The position numbers were made by a program, and so were the translations under genes. Shown piece after piece: positions 12,841-25,356 of a stretch of DNA of 64,000 nt. Under the pieces are notes generated by a model. That model was not told the origin of the DNA. It made no database searches and saw nothing but the letters and a program-made list of their open reading frames with translations. Position 1 is the stretch's first letter. Every line of letters begins with the position of its first letter. This DNA is from Sclerurus mexicanus (Eukaryota; Chordata; Aves; Passeriformes; Furnariidae): contig VWZF01003009.1 of assembly GCA_013396755.1 (NCBI GenBank), forward strand, positions 124,001 through 188,000. Direction: 5' to 3'.

Positions 12841-13987
12841 AAGTCTGTGTGTAAAAATTAGCTGCATAGATGTTTATTTGTCAAACACCCTGCAGTAAAG
12901 TTACTTTCACTGCACTAAGGTTTGTATAGAAACCTATAAGTGAAATGCAAAAAAATTTAATTGATACAACACAGAAAGATCCTCTGTGTCAGTCTAAGTC
13001 ATATTGTAGCATTCTTGCCTTTAATGCATTTGAAATTAACCACAGAGTACAAAACATACATTGCAGATAGAAACCAAATGCATGCTGAGCTTGCTTGGAA
13101 AAGTCATTGCTCAATGTGGAAGAACAGATAGTTTAAGTCAGCGAAAATTCCATCTTAAATAACTTAGGGTTAGTGCTTGGCAATGTCATTAGTGAGGTTT
13201 TTTCCCCCTTCCTTTTCAGTGTAAGAGTCCAGTTCTGCCATCTCTAGTTGATGCAGGCAGCGATCAAAGCATGGTGGATGAGCATTAACTATCTCATTGT
13301 GGCTGCCTAACTCAATACATATTGATTTGTGGGTCCTGTGACCTAAAAAAAAGACAAGCTGTATTAAACTTTGAAATAATGTTAAATAAGGATGGACTTC
13401 ACCAAATTAGATAATAGAAAGCACACCCCAGTAGCACTTTTGTGGTAGAAATGTTAAAAGGCATTGGCATCTGGAAACCGTAACTTATTGACAGTGTTAT
13501 TCCTTTGGCTGGTTTGATCTCCAGCTGAGCTGGTTGGCTCACTGGTGTAGAAGTCATCACAGCCACATCAACCCTGCCCGGTTTAGATAGAGCTCTGTGC
13601 AGTGGTAAATGCTATAGATACCTCAAGACCCTGTGACTGAGACTATTGACTGATCTTTAGGAGAATTATCTCCAGCACCGCAGCAGAGTTCACATGTGGC
13701 TTTTACAAATCCGTGCATTCCTTTTCTGTGTCTCTACCAGAGGGCCAAAGGCTTTGACCACCCCTGATGTCCAGATGGGGATCTACCACACTGTGTTGTG
13801 GTCCCTTCTGGCATACAGACCTAGGTTTCTGTGGGGCAGAAGAGGCCAGTCTGCCTCTTCTCCTGGCCCTGCATCGTGGTGTAATGAAGGTGTGTATCTC
13901 AACCTGGAAGATGAGACTTTCCTCTCTTCTTTCGGACTGATAATGTCAAATTAAACACCACAAGTCATCTCCAATGAGCTTGTTGAA

Positions 13988-14010
13988 AATTTCACTCACT
14001 CAGTGAAATT
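13988..14010. repeat. Short perfect inverted repeat
   Basis: Nine-base arms (AATTTCACT and AGTGAAATT) are separated by five bases, and the pair is flanked by direct GTTGAA copies. It could form a small hairpin. There is no polyuridine terminator context or other sign of an RNA gene, so I record it only as structure. Confidence 0.75.
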
Positions 14011-17000
14011 GTTGAACCATGAAGAGAAGAAGAAGAACAATGCAGGTGAGGACAGCAGAAAAAGGAGTGATTCTCCTTTTCAGCTGCAGCCTTTGTTTAT
14101 GTCGACTGAGAAACCACATTTACCTTTGCCATCCACTTTTCTCACCAATTAATTTTGTTCCATACACTGCCTTCCTGTGCTCAAGCACATGGTTCTTCCC
14201 AGATTATCATACAACCAGAGCATAATGGAAATGTTCATTGCCAGTGCTCTTGTTGCAAGTTACACTGGTGGCACCAAGGACAGGATGTGGCCCTTTGCTG
14301 TGACATTGCCTGTGAGGCAATGAACAAATGCCTGGCTCTGTTCATTTGTTCTGATTTTTGCAGGTGACATTGTGCATCTTTGTTTGGATTCTATATGATT
14401 TACTTTAATGTGACACATTCAGGTGAAAAATACCAACTAATAATGCATTAAAATAATCATTTTAACTTCAGTAAAAGTAGATGTGCTCTTAGGTGCAGTA
14501 TTCACTGGAAAGACATAACTGACCTAGTCTACATGGTAAAGAATCTTATCTTTTGAAGTTAGGTATATTTAGAGTTTCTGATGGAAAGAGAGCACTGATA
14601 ATTACATAAGAGTTTATTGCCGATATTTTATTACAGCATTAAAATAAAAGCCCTGTTGAACTCTATCACTATCCCAAGTCAATGCAGAGTCATCCAAGAA
14701 GTCACATGCAGAACTGGTTGTCCCCTGGGTGAAACAGTAAGATGTTCATCCTGTTCCTGTGTTGTTGCCAAATAACATGTCTTCCACAGCTGGGGAGCCT
14801 TGAGCCATTTCTGGGAAAGAGCAATTCTCAAGTCTGACTTAGTAAGGACTGCTCTGTTCCCTGTGCTCATTGGTTCCACCTAGAGACCTCAGTGGTAGTC
14901 TCCTTTCAGAAATACATGGCCAGAATTTTATTGAATTCAATATCTTGAGCCACATCTATGGTTCACTTTTCCACTCAGCTCTTTAATTCTCTGATTTATT
15001 TCTTTTTTGCTGCACTGTTCCCATGCTGATGTGTACAAGTCACAATTAGTACTCATAACTTGTACATGGGAACATCCAAGGACAGAAAGTCAAGAGATCT
15101 CTGAAAAATTTGCCAGGAGTTACGAACAATCTTTTTATTTCTTTTCTTTTCCAATTTTTGTCTCCGAAACACCTAGAATGGTAGGAACAACTTTGTATCG
15201 ATGTAGTGTTTGGTGCACGTTTGGTGAAAGTCTAGTGGTTTTCTTTGAAAAGTTTTAACCTCAAGAGGATCTGTGAAAAGTTGTGCTGAAGGGAAAAACT
15301 ATCAAAGACCAACTCATGAGCTGGCAGTGCAGAAGCATAAAAATTGCTTGTAGGAGCAAAATATCTCCACTTTTGTACTGAGGCATTTAACTTGCGACAT
15401 TATGGCTTCTGACACTAACAGGTGACAGGAATTTAAAAGAAAGTGAAGCATTCACTCTCTTCCAGTCTGCTCTCACCAATCTTACAAACTAGAATATCAA
15501 ACAAGAAAAAAAACCCCTGCAATATCAAGGAAACACTCCCTGACAGCTTCAAGGGCATGTAAATGTTAATAATGCCTGACACCAACCTTCTGACACACCA
15601 GCTGGCAGTGGCTAAGTGTAATAGTTCGGTAAAAAGATAAAAAGGAGCAATAGTTTGAGAGAGATGGATTTTTTCTTTTCAAGTGACATTAAATGAAGCC
15701 TCTTCACTGGAGATGGGTGCCTCTCAAAATATTTTCTAAAAGCAACTTCCCTTTCAGTCTCCACAGGATATTTCCTGTCTTTTGAGAGACAAATGGTATT
15801 TTCTATCTTTCTTGACAAAAACATCTAATAGCAAAGGAAAGAGTCCCCCAGGCTTAAAGAATTCATTGAGCATTTTTTAATCTGAGCTCCCAAATCCTCC
15901 AATGTCCAAAGACTCCTAAACTTTTATTTTCTAAGAAAGCCTCAAAAAGTGGAACAGAATTGGACATGGAAAAAGCCTATCCCTCTGCAGCAGGATGTGA
16001 TCCTATCGTGGTGACAGTCTCTAGATTATCTGAACATCTTCAAACGATGCATTACAAACCGTTTGACACCTTGGCAAATTCATATGCAAATAATGGTCTG
16101 AATTTTAGCAGTATGTCTGAGGCAAGAAGAGGGCAGGCTGGGTAAAACAGCTCTTCCCACAGTTTTTTCTTCCAGGAAAGTTTTTATTGGCCCTGCTTAT
16201 TTCCATTCCTGGTTTAAGTTACTCAGGTGATGTCAAGATCTGTGCCCTGTGGGCACATTTCCCAAAGTTACATCTATTACATTAGGAGGCTCATTCTGGT
16301 TGTCAGAAAAGGCTGTCCTCTTCCTTTGCACAGTTCCACTCTCTTACTCATGCATATAACTTGAATTAACTTCAGAAAGTCCTGTCCTTCTCATGCCCAC
16401 CATGGAAGGAGACACTCTAGTGTGATCAGTGGGGATCATTTACCATCCACAAAGCATCCAAATTGCAACTGTGTTGTCTGCTTTTATTTGGGTCATCCAG
16501 GTCAAAGACTTTAAAGATGTTTATAGAAAGGTAAGAGAGGTACTTATCAGCATTCTCTAAATCACCTGGAACTCACTGAAATGAAAGAAAAATAGCCATC
16601 AAGATCTTTGCAAAGGTCATTCAATACCAACAGGCAAAAATGCTATTTAATATCTGGCCTGCATATTGTCTTAGACATAGGCAAAATATATGTAATTATT
16701 TAAACGAGAAAGGCACAGCTTAGTGGAAAATTGTTTCCTCTGTTTCTAAAAACAAATAGAGCCTCTCTTTTTCTGAATAGCTTTGTAGGTCCGGAGGAGA
16801 CAAAAGAACTGGTGTACAACACTTTCCCTTTCCCCGCCCAAATCTGTGAATTCAGGTCAAATTTGACAATAAAACAAAAGGTGCAGAAAGAAGAGGCAAA
16901 CCACATTCTCTGTACGACATATTCTCATTTTTGCTTTAGCTGGATCCGGAAGACCTTCCTTGCAACACTCTGTGCTGACCAAGGACATGGAGGGGGAAAC

Positions 17001-17681
17001 CCACACCCACACAGGTAATGTACCACATCAGTGATGCAGTGGAGTGTGGTTGCTGCCTCCCTGCTTTAAATGTTTCCTCTAGCAGAGGACTCCTTAAGTA
17101 CCTTTTCTCCTTTGCTATATACTTTGTCCCAGGTACCACAGGAAAGCAACTGCAGCCCATGCTACAGAGAAAACCTATCCACTTTTTTACCCTCGCACAA
17201 ACAAAACTAGGAGAAAAATCCCTTCTGGAACCTCAATGCAGACAAAACAATAATAGGGGATAAAAAGACTGATGTCCCCAGAAGCACCCAGTGCATCCTT
17301 CCCATCATGTGCCTCTAACCATGACTATTCTCCACTGGTTTTCCCTCCCGCAGCCAAACTATAGCTCAAAAATGGGGAAAAAAAATCTTTTCTGTCGCCC
17401 GAGATAACCAGGAGGAGTCTCAAAGCAAGGGGTTAATATGGCTTAAACATAACATTCATGGACAGTGAATAAATAAGAGGTTTGGTTTGATTTTCTAAGT
17501 GGAGCTCTTGGATTCGAACTACTTCTATTCATCTAAAAGGTAATGATTACAAATTCTTCTGAAAAAAAAAAACAGATCACTTCCTTCAGTGAATTGAATC
17601 TTTTGCACTACTAAAAGTATTAAGAAAAAAAGGCTTGATTTTCACCAGCCTGGTGAGATCCGCCCTTCTCATGCTCACCCT

Positions 17682-17695
17682 CACCACCACCACCA
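17682..17695. repeat. Short (ACC)n triplet repeat
   Basis: About four to five CAC/ACC units occur in tandem. It is short and probably a minor microsatellite. Confidence 0.7.
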
Positions 17696-19028
17696 ATGGT
17701 CAATGTGACTGCAAAGGCCAGAGTACCTATTTATTGCCAGAAAGTAATATAACATGGTCAGAGCTATCTCCCTTCTCCTCATTCCTTGACTGATGTGGAC
17801 AAGGGCATGTTGTTGCTCTGGATTATGACTACAACCTGGAAGATCTCTCCCTTGCATGTATTTGGAGAACAACTCACTCAGAAAAAAAGGACATTATTTT
17901 AAGTAGGAGCTTTATAAAATAAAATGTAATTTTGTACCACCAGGAAAAATTCCTGGACTAATACATTTACCAGATCTTGTGGTCAATGGGCTGGAAGGAC
18001 ATCCTTTGCTTTATGCATATATTTAAGTGGTGATTTAAACAATGAGGGATTTAAGGACTTGAATAAATGTGCTTAAGTCAGCACTTCATCTTGAAAAATT
18101 ATTTTTCATGGAGTTTGACAAATCTTCAGCTTTTCTCTTTTGCAAAGTGAACACTATATATATTCTATGTAATAATATGTTTTAAAAAAACTCATAGCAA
18201 ACAAACAGGCAAAAAATCCCCCAAAGAGTCAATCAAACTTGCACTGCTGTTCCAGAGAAATAAGCTCAGATGGAACATTATGCAGATCAGTTTGGCTGAG
18301 ATCAGCTTTCAGGTGTTACAGTGGTGAGCAATGGGATAATTTACAATGGGATAAAATCCTATGAGCCTGTGTAGGGCAGAGAGGGATGTTAGAGACGCAG
18401 AATATGTGTTGGATTCCTGTTCAGGTCTTCACTTTCCCTCTTTGCCTTTGCCAGATCTCCCTCTGACACCACCAAAAGCTCTGGGTACGCAAAGAGCAAA
18501 GCATGCAGTCAAATGCATTATGTATTACTTGTTGACAGTCTTTAAAGATGACTTAGTTTCTCTTGCCAGACACTTTCTGGTTATTTTTCTGCTGCTTTAA
18601 GGGTACCGTGTTCTGCTTGTCTACACCTTGTTTCCAGACTGCACACACTTTTGCTTTTTAGGCTGATGTTTATCACTCTGTGTTTACCTTTAAAAAAAGA
18701 ATCTGTTTCCAGTATTTGTAGTTATTAATTCTTTCATCTCCTTCCCCGTTTGTTTCATCTGCTGTGCACTGCTACATGGTTTATATTCATTATTGTGCTA
18801 TTATTTCCCTCAAATATGTTTTGCACTGTTGCATGAATTATTTTTGACAGCTGAACAAAGGCAGGATGTTAATCCAAGGAAGCAATCTGCAGAAAGTGCT
18901 ATTAAACAAGAGTAGGAATGTCTGTGCAATGCAGCCTATCCAAAGAGGAACAGTAAAAACTGGGAATCATCAGTCTGTGGATATCATCACACTGACAAAG
19001 CCAACAGCACTGGGAAGTCATGGACTAG

Positions 19029-19606
19029 TATTGTGGTTAAGCATCAGTCAGCCACTCACTCAACCCCCCTCCACTCTTCTACCCCCACCCTAGTGGAATG
19101 TAGAGGAGAATCAAAAGTAAAACTTGTAGATTGAGATAAAAACAGTTTAATAATTGCAAAAAAAAAAAAGTAAAACACAATTATAATGCTAAATAATAAT
19201 ACTACATAATAAAAAGGGGAAAAAACAAACAAGTGATGCACAATACAATAGATCATCCCCCACAGACTGATGCCAGACCCACTTTCCTGGACCCAGATCA
19301 GCCCCCTTCCAGGTGACTTGGTTTATATCCTGAGAATGATGTTCTATGGTGTGGAACATCCCTTTGGTCAGTTTTGGTCACCTGTACCAATTATGCTCCC
19401 CCCTTCCCCACCAGCTTCTTCTATGTACCTTCTCACATGCAGAGCATGAGACACAAAATAAAAAAAATCTCTGACTTAGGATAAACAGGACTTAGCAAAA
19501 ACAAAAACATCAGTATGTTATCAACATTTTTCTCATTCTGAATCCAAAACACAAAACTGGAACAACTACTGAGAAAAAAGTAACTATCCCAGCTGAAACT
19601 AGGACA
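19029..19606 (-). mobile_element. Solo LTR of an avian endogenous retrovirus
   Basis: I recognise this 578-bp segment as a long terminal repeat common in bird genomes, here reversed. On the minus strand it begins TGTCCTAGTTTCAGCTGGGA at 19606, with a TATA-like ATATAAA at 19328-19322. It continues through an A/T-rich U5 with an ATTAAA polyadenylation-type signal at 19151-19146 and ends near 19029. The flanks are ACTAG (19024-19028) and GCTAG (19607-19611), an imperfect 5-bp target-site duplication as left by ERVL-class insertions. There is no internal retroviral sequence on either side, so this is a solo LTR from LTR-LTR recombination. The terminal TG/CA at the 3' end has decayed. I do not name the family. 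Confidence 0.85.
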
Positions 19607-19751
19607 GCTAGGTTGGCTTGTCTGCTTATCAGCCCGTTGAAAACCTATATATTATTTCTACTTTGGGCTCTGAACAATAAAGAGGAATTCAGTCAATATG
19701 CTGTGAGTCCTTCTGCAAAAAAATGAAGAGAGGATATTTTTGTTAGTCAGC

Positions 19752-19980
19752 CAGCAGCCTTGTGCCATTGAGCTCCCTCATCTGGGCATGACATTGTAGT
19801 GACACAACCAACATGCTCCTGCTTCCCACCCTTCAGGTATTTATAAATACTGATAAAATCCCCCTGGGTCTCCTCCAGACAGAGCAGTCCCAGCTGGCAG
19901 TCTCACTCCACTGACTGACAACATTCCTCCTAGTGCAGGCTCAGGTGTCTGTTGACTTTCTTTGTTGCAAGGGCACATAC
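19752..19980 (-). mobile_element. CR1 LINE fragment, degraded, minus strand
   Basis: The plus strand reads as the reverse complement of a CR1 3' region. It contains the recognisable blocks TTGTGCCATTGAGC near 19760, CACCCTTCAGGTATTTATAA near 19836-19847, GATAAAATCCCCCTGGGTCT, and TTGCAAGGGCACA near 19964. The blocks come in CR1 order, but sequence expected between about 19910 and 19945 is missing, so the copy has internal deletions. It is old, judged from the many mismatches to the consensus I recall. It lies 146 bp from the solo LTR and has the same orientation. Confidence 0.8.
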
Positions 19981-22900
19981 TAACAAATTTCCTCCACTTC
20001 TACTAAAACTTTCAATAAACTTCCTTTCCAGAGACATGCTTGCATGTTTTGGATGCTGTTTATATGCCATACATGACTCATCCTTGATAACAGACCTACC
20101 AATGGCTTATGTTTCATTCTCAAGTCCCTGATGTATCACTCAACAGGTTTCGGTTCTGGAACTGTAATCTTAAAACCCCACTTGCTCAGGGGGCATGTAA
20201 TAACATTCAAAAACCTCCATCATGCCAGAAAAGTTATCCTTTCTACTTCGGTGAACACAAAACTGTACTCTCTTTTAAGGTTGCTTAACTTTCAGCTGTT
20301 AAAACTGAAGTAGTCACTTACCAAAAGCACTTACATATATCATAGAAGTAATAAAAAGCTAATGTCTCTTCATTTATTTATCTTCTGAAAGATGGCCCGA
20401 GTGCTAGCTCACTCAGCACTGGGAGGTATGAGTAACTCCCAAGTACAGATATAGACAAATACATATATTATTCCTTATTACTGATGATCGTACACGAATG
20501 TGATTGGGGCATTAAGGCTCACTGTGCAAAGGGAAAAGGGCCAGGACTTTAGTTTCAATTTCCACTTTTCCACCCCAGTGGCATTGCCTATCCCAATTTA
20601 CCCTCCTCAGGCTTCACAGAGTGATGGAAATGTCCAAATTTAGTCACATTTGGCTGGTGAGTTTTCTTGCATCTCTAGCAGTGACTCAGGAAACTCTGGA
20701 CAGGACAAATACCTTTTTAACTTGATGCTAGTGGAAAAACAACATTTTGTTCATCACCATTCTAAGGGCACTTGGCCATTTTCCATCCTTTCTTCAGTGG
20801 GCTTATCCATCACGTTCCCATCTTGATGAATTCCCCTTTAGCTCTCCAATCTCAGTGCTGTGCCTATCCTATCTCAAGTGCTATTAGAAGATCTATAAGC
20901 AGTCACCTCCACATCACTTCTGCAGAGACACAACAACACCAGGCTTATTTCATGGGAAAGAGTGTTGTGTTATTTTTTTTCTGTATGAAAGGATCAGCTC
21001 TTTGAGAACAAGAACCAATCTGGATGTTCTAACTATGCTCTCAACTGTGACTAGGAAATAGATTATACTAATCTGTCACCAGAACACATCACAACATCTG
21101 TGGACATATTAGGTGGTTTCATAAAAAGGGGGAAAACAAAATGAAACAAGAAGTCTTTTCATACACAGCAATCTACAGTTTGATTTTGAGACTGCAGAAC
21201 TATTTAATTTCAGCAGTGACAAAATGTTTTGCAGAGATAAGGAAATAATATATCAATTTATGTGATGACTTTGCAACACTGTAAAATATATATTGGCATG
21301 TGATAAAGCTGTCTGGGCAAAATGAATCTGGATGTTATAGTCAGAACAAGGCAATTTTTTCCTATTAAAACAAAATGAGGGTAAAAAAAGTCACTTTGCT
21401 TTTTTCCTGTCACATTTTGTGAAAACTGGCACATTTTTATATACATTTCTATTTAAATAACTGTGACCTTCTTTTTTTTTCTTTTTGTGGAAACCTGTTG
21501 GACCCAAACTTTTTAATAAACTCTACTAATCTCTTATCTTGTGGATCAGATAAAATAAATACATCTTTTGATTAACTGTGCCCCACCTGTGGAAAATAAG
21601 GACTGGACCATGAATTAAAGCTATTATCTAATGGAACAGAATCAGGGAAATACAAGGAACTGAAGACCAATATGTTCTCTGGGATTCTTCTGCTGAGAAG
21701 ACAGATTTCTGGGTGCTGGAAAAGATGCATTTTCTATTTGTCCATAGATGAAGCATTTCAAGAACTGGATAATTACCTAAAGTGGCCAGCTATTGAATTT
21801 TTCCATTTCCCATTGGTACAAAAAGTAAGCACGTACTTTTTGCCAGGCAGAACAGTAATCAATAAGTAATGGAGAAGTAATTTGTCTGATGACATCAACT
21901 GGATGCCAGTCCTTCAGCACCTCTATTAATAAATGTCATGTATCCATGCCAGGAGACTGGAGATGACATTGAGCTTTGAAGTCATGGTATTGACTATGAA
22001 ATATTTCTAAATTATGTCTCAATCTATATTGCTTGTTTCCACATGAGATTCTAGATTAGATGTGCCTCTCATTTCCATTAGCTGTAGTTCAGAGCAACTC
22101 CACTGGCTAACTCCAGACTGAAATTAGTGTTGCTGAAGGCAAGAAGTTGGTTCACTACATAAGCATCAGATGCAAGTTTAATGCTTTGCACGTTTCTAAC
22201 AGGGATCTCAGGGTGAACAAACATCTCTCTGCTGAAACCAAATATCTCACCCTGGAGAAATGCACCTCTAGGTCAATGTTCTCCAGAACAGATTGATCCA
22301 GTGATAGCTTTCACTTCCCTAAAGTAGATAATTCACTTTTTAAATGCAGTATAGGGGTCTGTTTTCCATCCTGGATTCTCTTGAACCCAAGCACATCTTC
22401 AGAGAGCAAAGACTTCTCAGGGCACTGGACAGGGGCGCCAGTAGCATGAGATGATTAACAGGCTTAAAGGCAGAGGAAACCTTTCCCTGCCTGGGGAACT
22501 AAAGAATCTGTGATCCTTTCCTGCCCTCCTCCTCCTCTTTGCATTGCTCCTCACCTGAGATCTTGGAGGCAGCTTTGCCACTTACAGGAACAGTTGCAGT
22601 AGCTGCAAGAGCTGTGAACCATTTGCTTTCTCTCTTTTCCTTCGGAACAGACTGAACTTCACCTCATTTCACTTGGATCTTCACTCCAGCCCTATGTGCC
22701 GAACTTTTCCTGTTTCTGCCTCTCAGTTTTATTCCACACTCACTGTTCTAGCCTTTTTCTTCACTGAGATTTCTTCTAAAGCCTCTTGTGTCTCACTAAT
22801 TCTTTTGGTTTTTCTTACATATGTGATTATGCTGTTTAGTAGTGATACTGTCTTTGAATTCAGAGAGGCAAATTGAGTCTTTCACTACCACTCGGGGATC

Positions 22901-25154
22901 TGGAGTTGCAAATGAGTGGATTCATATACCATTGACTTTGGCTCTTTGGGACAGGCCTATGATGCTGAAAGAAAGTTGTCCAATAAACCCTATGCAATAG
23001 TGTATTCTCGGAAAGCTCTTTCAAACTGCATAGGCATAGATGTAAAAGAAACCCCTGATAGGAAACTCTTCTCATGGCTCCAGTGGGGACAAGTTCAGGG
23101 CTGCAGATTCAGAATGTAGAGATATGATTGCATCAAACTGTGTGTGACAGCACCCATTAACAGTCTGTTACACTCCAAAATCCAATGCAATCCAAAGTGA
23201 AGTGAGCAGATGTAACACAACGTGCTCCCAGTCCCAGAGGAGCCCTGCCTCTATTCGTTTTGATTTGCAAAGCAATTAACTAATACAAATGAAGGAAAAC
23301 AAGAGATAACTGTTAAATCTGGCTGTAAAAAGAACGTTCTAACGCAACTGCCATAGTGTCAGATTTCTACAAGTATTTGCTTTGGTAGTTCTGAGTCCAA
23401 CCGGAGCAGCACACATGCAGTAAGTACATGGTATTTTTTTAGTATGTGAGAAAATACCATATTTTTTTTCTGAAAGACTACCCACTTTTTCAAAATACAC
23501 TTGCATGGCTGTTTATAGATAAGATACTGGATATTAGTAACAGAAATTGTGCCTCAGAGATAAAGGAACCTGAGTGTTAGATGGCTGAATACCCACACTA
23601 AAATGTCCCTTCTTTCAGTTTAGTCAAGTTTTGCTGGAGTTAGTAAAAGTAGCAGGCATTGGGTATTTTTGAAAATCAGGCTGTTTTATTTCAAGGATAT
23701 CTCCGGCACCCTCAACCCCCTGGCTAAAATCCCATCAGCAAAGTGTCATGAGAAATGGAAAAAGACTGGTAGTGCTGACACTTTCTGAGTACCTGGCCCA
23801 CCCTTCAAATGACACTGCTGTCATTCCATTCTGCTTATTTCCTTAAAGAGGGTGAGGATTTTTTTTCCTTTAAACCACCAAATTGAATGAAGAAAGGAGT
23901 GAAATGCAGCTTCAGGCAAGTGAAACTTCCTACAGATTCATATCTAACAGGTTATGTTTTGGGGGTTTTGGTTTTTGTAGTTTTGGTTTTTGTTTCGGCT
24001 GGGAAAAAAAATGGAAGTATTTTAGAAATATTGAAGTTTTGTTGTCAAGTTTCACAAATAAATGCTTTCTAACATGATGGAACATTTCATTTTAACAGCT
24101 TCCAAAAGGAAGCTCTTGAGTTTGTCACTCTGAAGTCACATTTTTAGTTCAAAAGCAGAGGAAAAACAAGGCTTTTACAGCCCACCCAAATGAAACTAAA
24201 CATTTCAAAACAAGTATTATGAATACAGTAAGCCCACAAAATCAGACTCCCTGACAACAGAAGAAGGGGCTGGAGAAGGAGGTCTGACAAGTCTGACAGC
24301 CTTTGCTGTGTGTCTGAGGTGATGCCCAGGACAGCAGAGCCATGAAGATGGGACTGGGACTGTGCCTGTGGTCTTGTCACACGCTACTCAACACAGCCAG
24401 GTATTCTGCAGCATTGGGAGCTGCTGTCCTCTCCTGGACAGAAATATAGACAATCTGCTGGGAAACTCAAGATCCTCTGCCCAAATATTTCACTTTTTCA
24501 ACTCCAAGTCCACAAAGAAAATGTTGTTCCTATTGTGGATCATAGTTTACTGGTTTGAGTTCTAGCCACACCTCAAGGTATGGCTGGAGCAGGTCACTGC
24601 TTGCTAACTGGAGTGTTTGATCTGGCATATGGGTCTTACTCCTTGCTTTGTACAGACAGATTACTTAAATTAAAAGGAAGTGTATATCAGAGTTTAGTTG
24701 ATTGGAATAAAATTACTCTTTCGTTGGTTAAAAAGCCTGGCAGAATCTCCGCTGGGACACAGAAGGTTCTCAGCATGAGAGCACAGGAGCTACACTGCAC
24801 AAGTCTAATGAGAACCAATTCATATCTAAGGTGCTGTGTATGGTTTTGAAACCTGCCTAACATTTGCAAAGGATCCAAAGGATGCAAAAATAATTTCTGA
24901 AAATGCCCTTTAGCTTCTTTATTTGCTTTAAGACTTAGACAAACAATGTCAGTGTTTTGTGGAAGCTAAAGAGACTGCATATTTGTAAAGAATTATGCCA
25001 AGACTATCTTGGCAGATCTTACAAATTGTTAGCTGGCTCTTCAGGTGACAAAAAATGTCAAGTGCTAGTTGTGTAATTTACTGTGTGCCATTGCTGCAGG
25101 AGCTGGCAGGAGTCACCATGTGCTAACACAGAGGAAATTGCTTCTTGTTATTAA
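19981..25154. other. Gene-free stretch
   Basis: No gene, RNA gene or interspersed repeat is recognisable. A T/G-rich tract is described separately. A T-run lies near 21472-21480. A 7-bp-arm hairpin with an AAAA loop occurs at 24097-24114. A strong pyrimidine tract ending in CAG lies at 22622-22644, but no matching open exon and donor follow it. Confidence 0.5.
23955..23995. repeat. T/G-rich low-complexity tract
   Basis: Repeated GGTTTT and GTTTTTG units form a 40-base tract. It is the complementary-strand version of the A/C-rich tracts found at 11.6, 25.2 and 27.1 kb. Confidence 0.8.
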
Positions 25155-25356
25155 GAAAACAAGCAAAAAATAATAAAAACCCCAAACACACACACACACA
25201 ACCCCAAACAAACAAAAAAACCAAATCAAACTAAACAAACCAAACTAAACAAAGACAACTCCCCCAAAAAAACAAAGCCAACCAAACAAACCAAACCAAA
25301 CCAAAAAAAAAAATAAGAACACAAAACGCATCAACCAAAAAAAAAACCACCACAAA
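25155..25356. repeat. A/C-rich low-complexity tract with embedded (CA)7
   Basis: About 200 bases are nearly all A and C on the plus strand. Imperfect CAAA, CCAAA and ACTAAAC units predominate, with several A7-A10 runs, and a (CA)7 microsatellite at 25187-25200 is embedded. The strand asymmetry is extreme, with T and G almost absent. It is probably a decayed simple repeat. Confidence 0.95.

Larger units (their letters stand above)
11772..19028. other. Gene-free stretch with one AT-rich motif cluster
   Basis: No gene or RNA gene is recognisable. The notable parts are an AT-rich block at 12530-12790 with repeated TAAT cores, a small hairpin at 13988-14010, an exon-like 30-nt segment at 16501-16530 that I regard as chance, and a short ACC-type triplet repeat at 17682-17695. 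Open frames are short and lack domain signatures. Confidence 0.5.

Noticed and set aside
13694..13954. Possible exon after a CTCTACCAG acceptor
   Set aside because: The donor is weak (GTGTGT), the frame carries no recognisable protein, and the ORF runs past the putative donor without constraint.
17505..17525. GGATTCGAACT, resembling a reversed tRNA T-loop
   Set aside because: No cloverleaf partners on either side.
22622..22876. Strong pyrimidine tract plus CAG followed by an open frame
   Set aside because: No consensus donor in a sensible position, and the peptide is hydrophobic and unrecognised.
24097..24114. AGCTTCC/GGAAGCT hairpin
   Set aside because: Seven-base arms only, with no extended pairing. 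Too short for a microRNA precursor.
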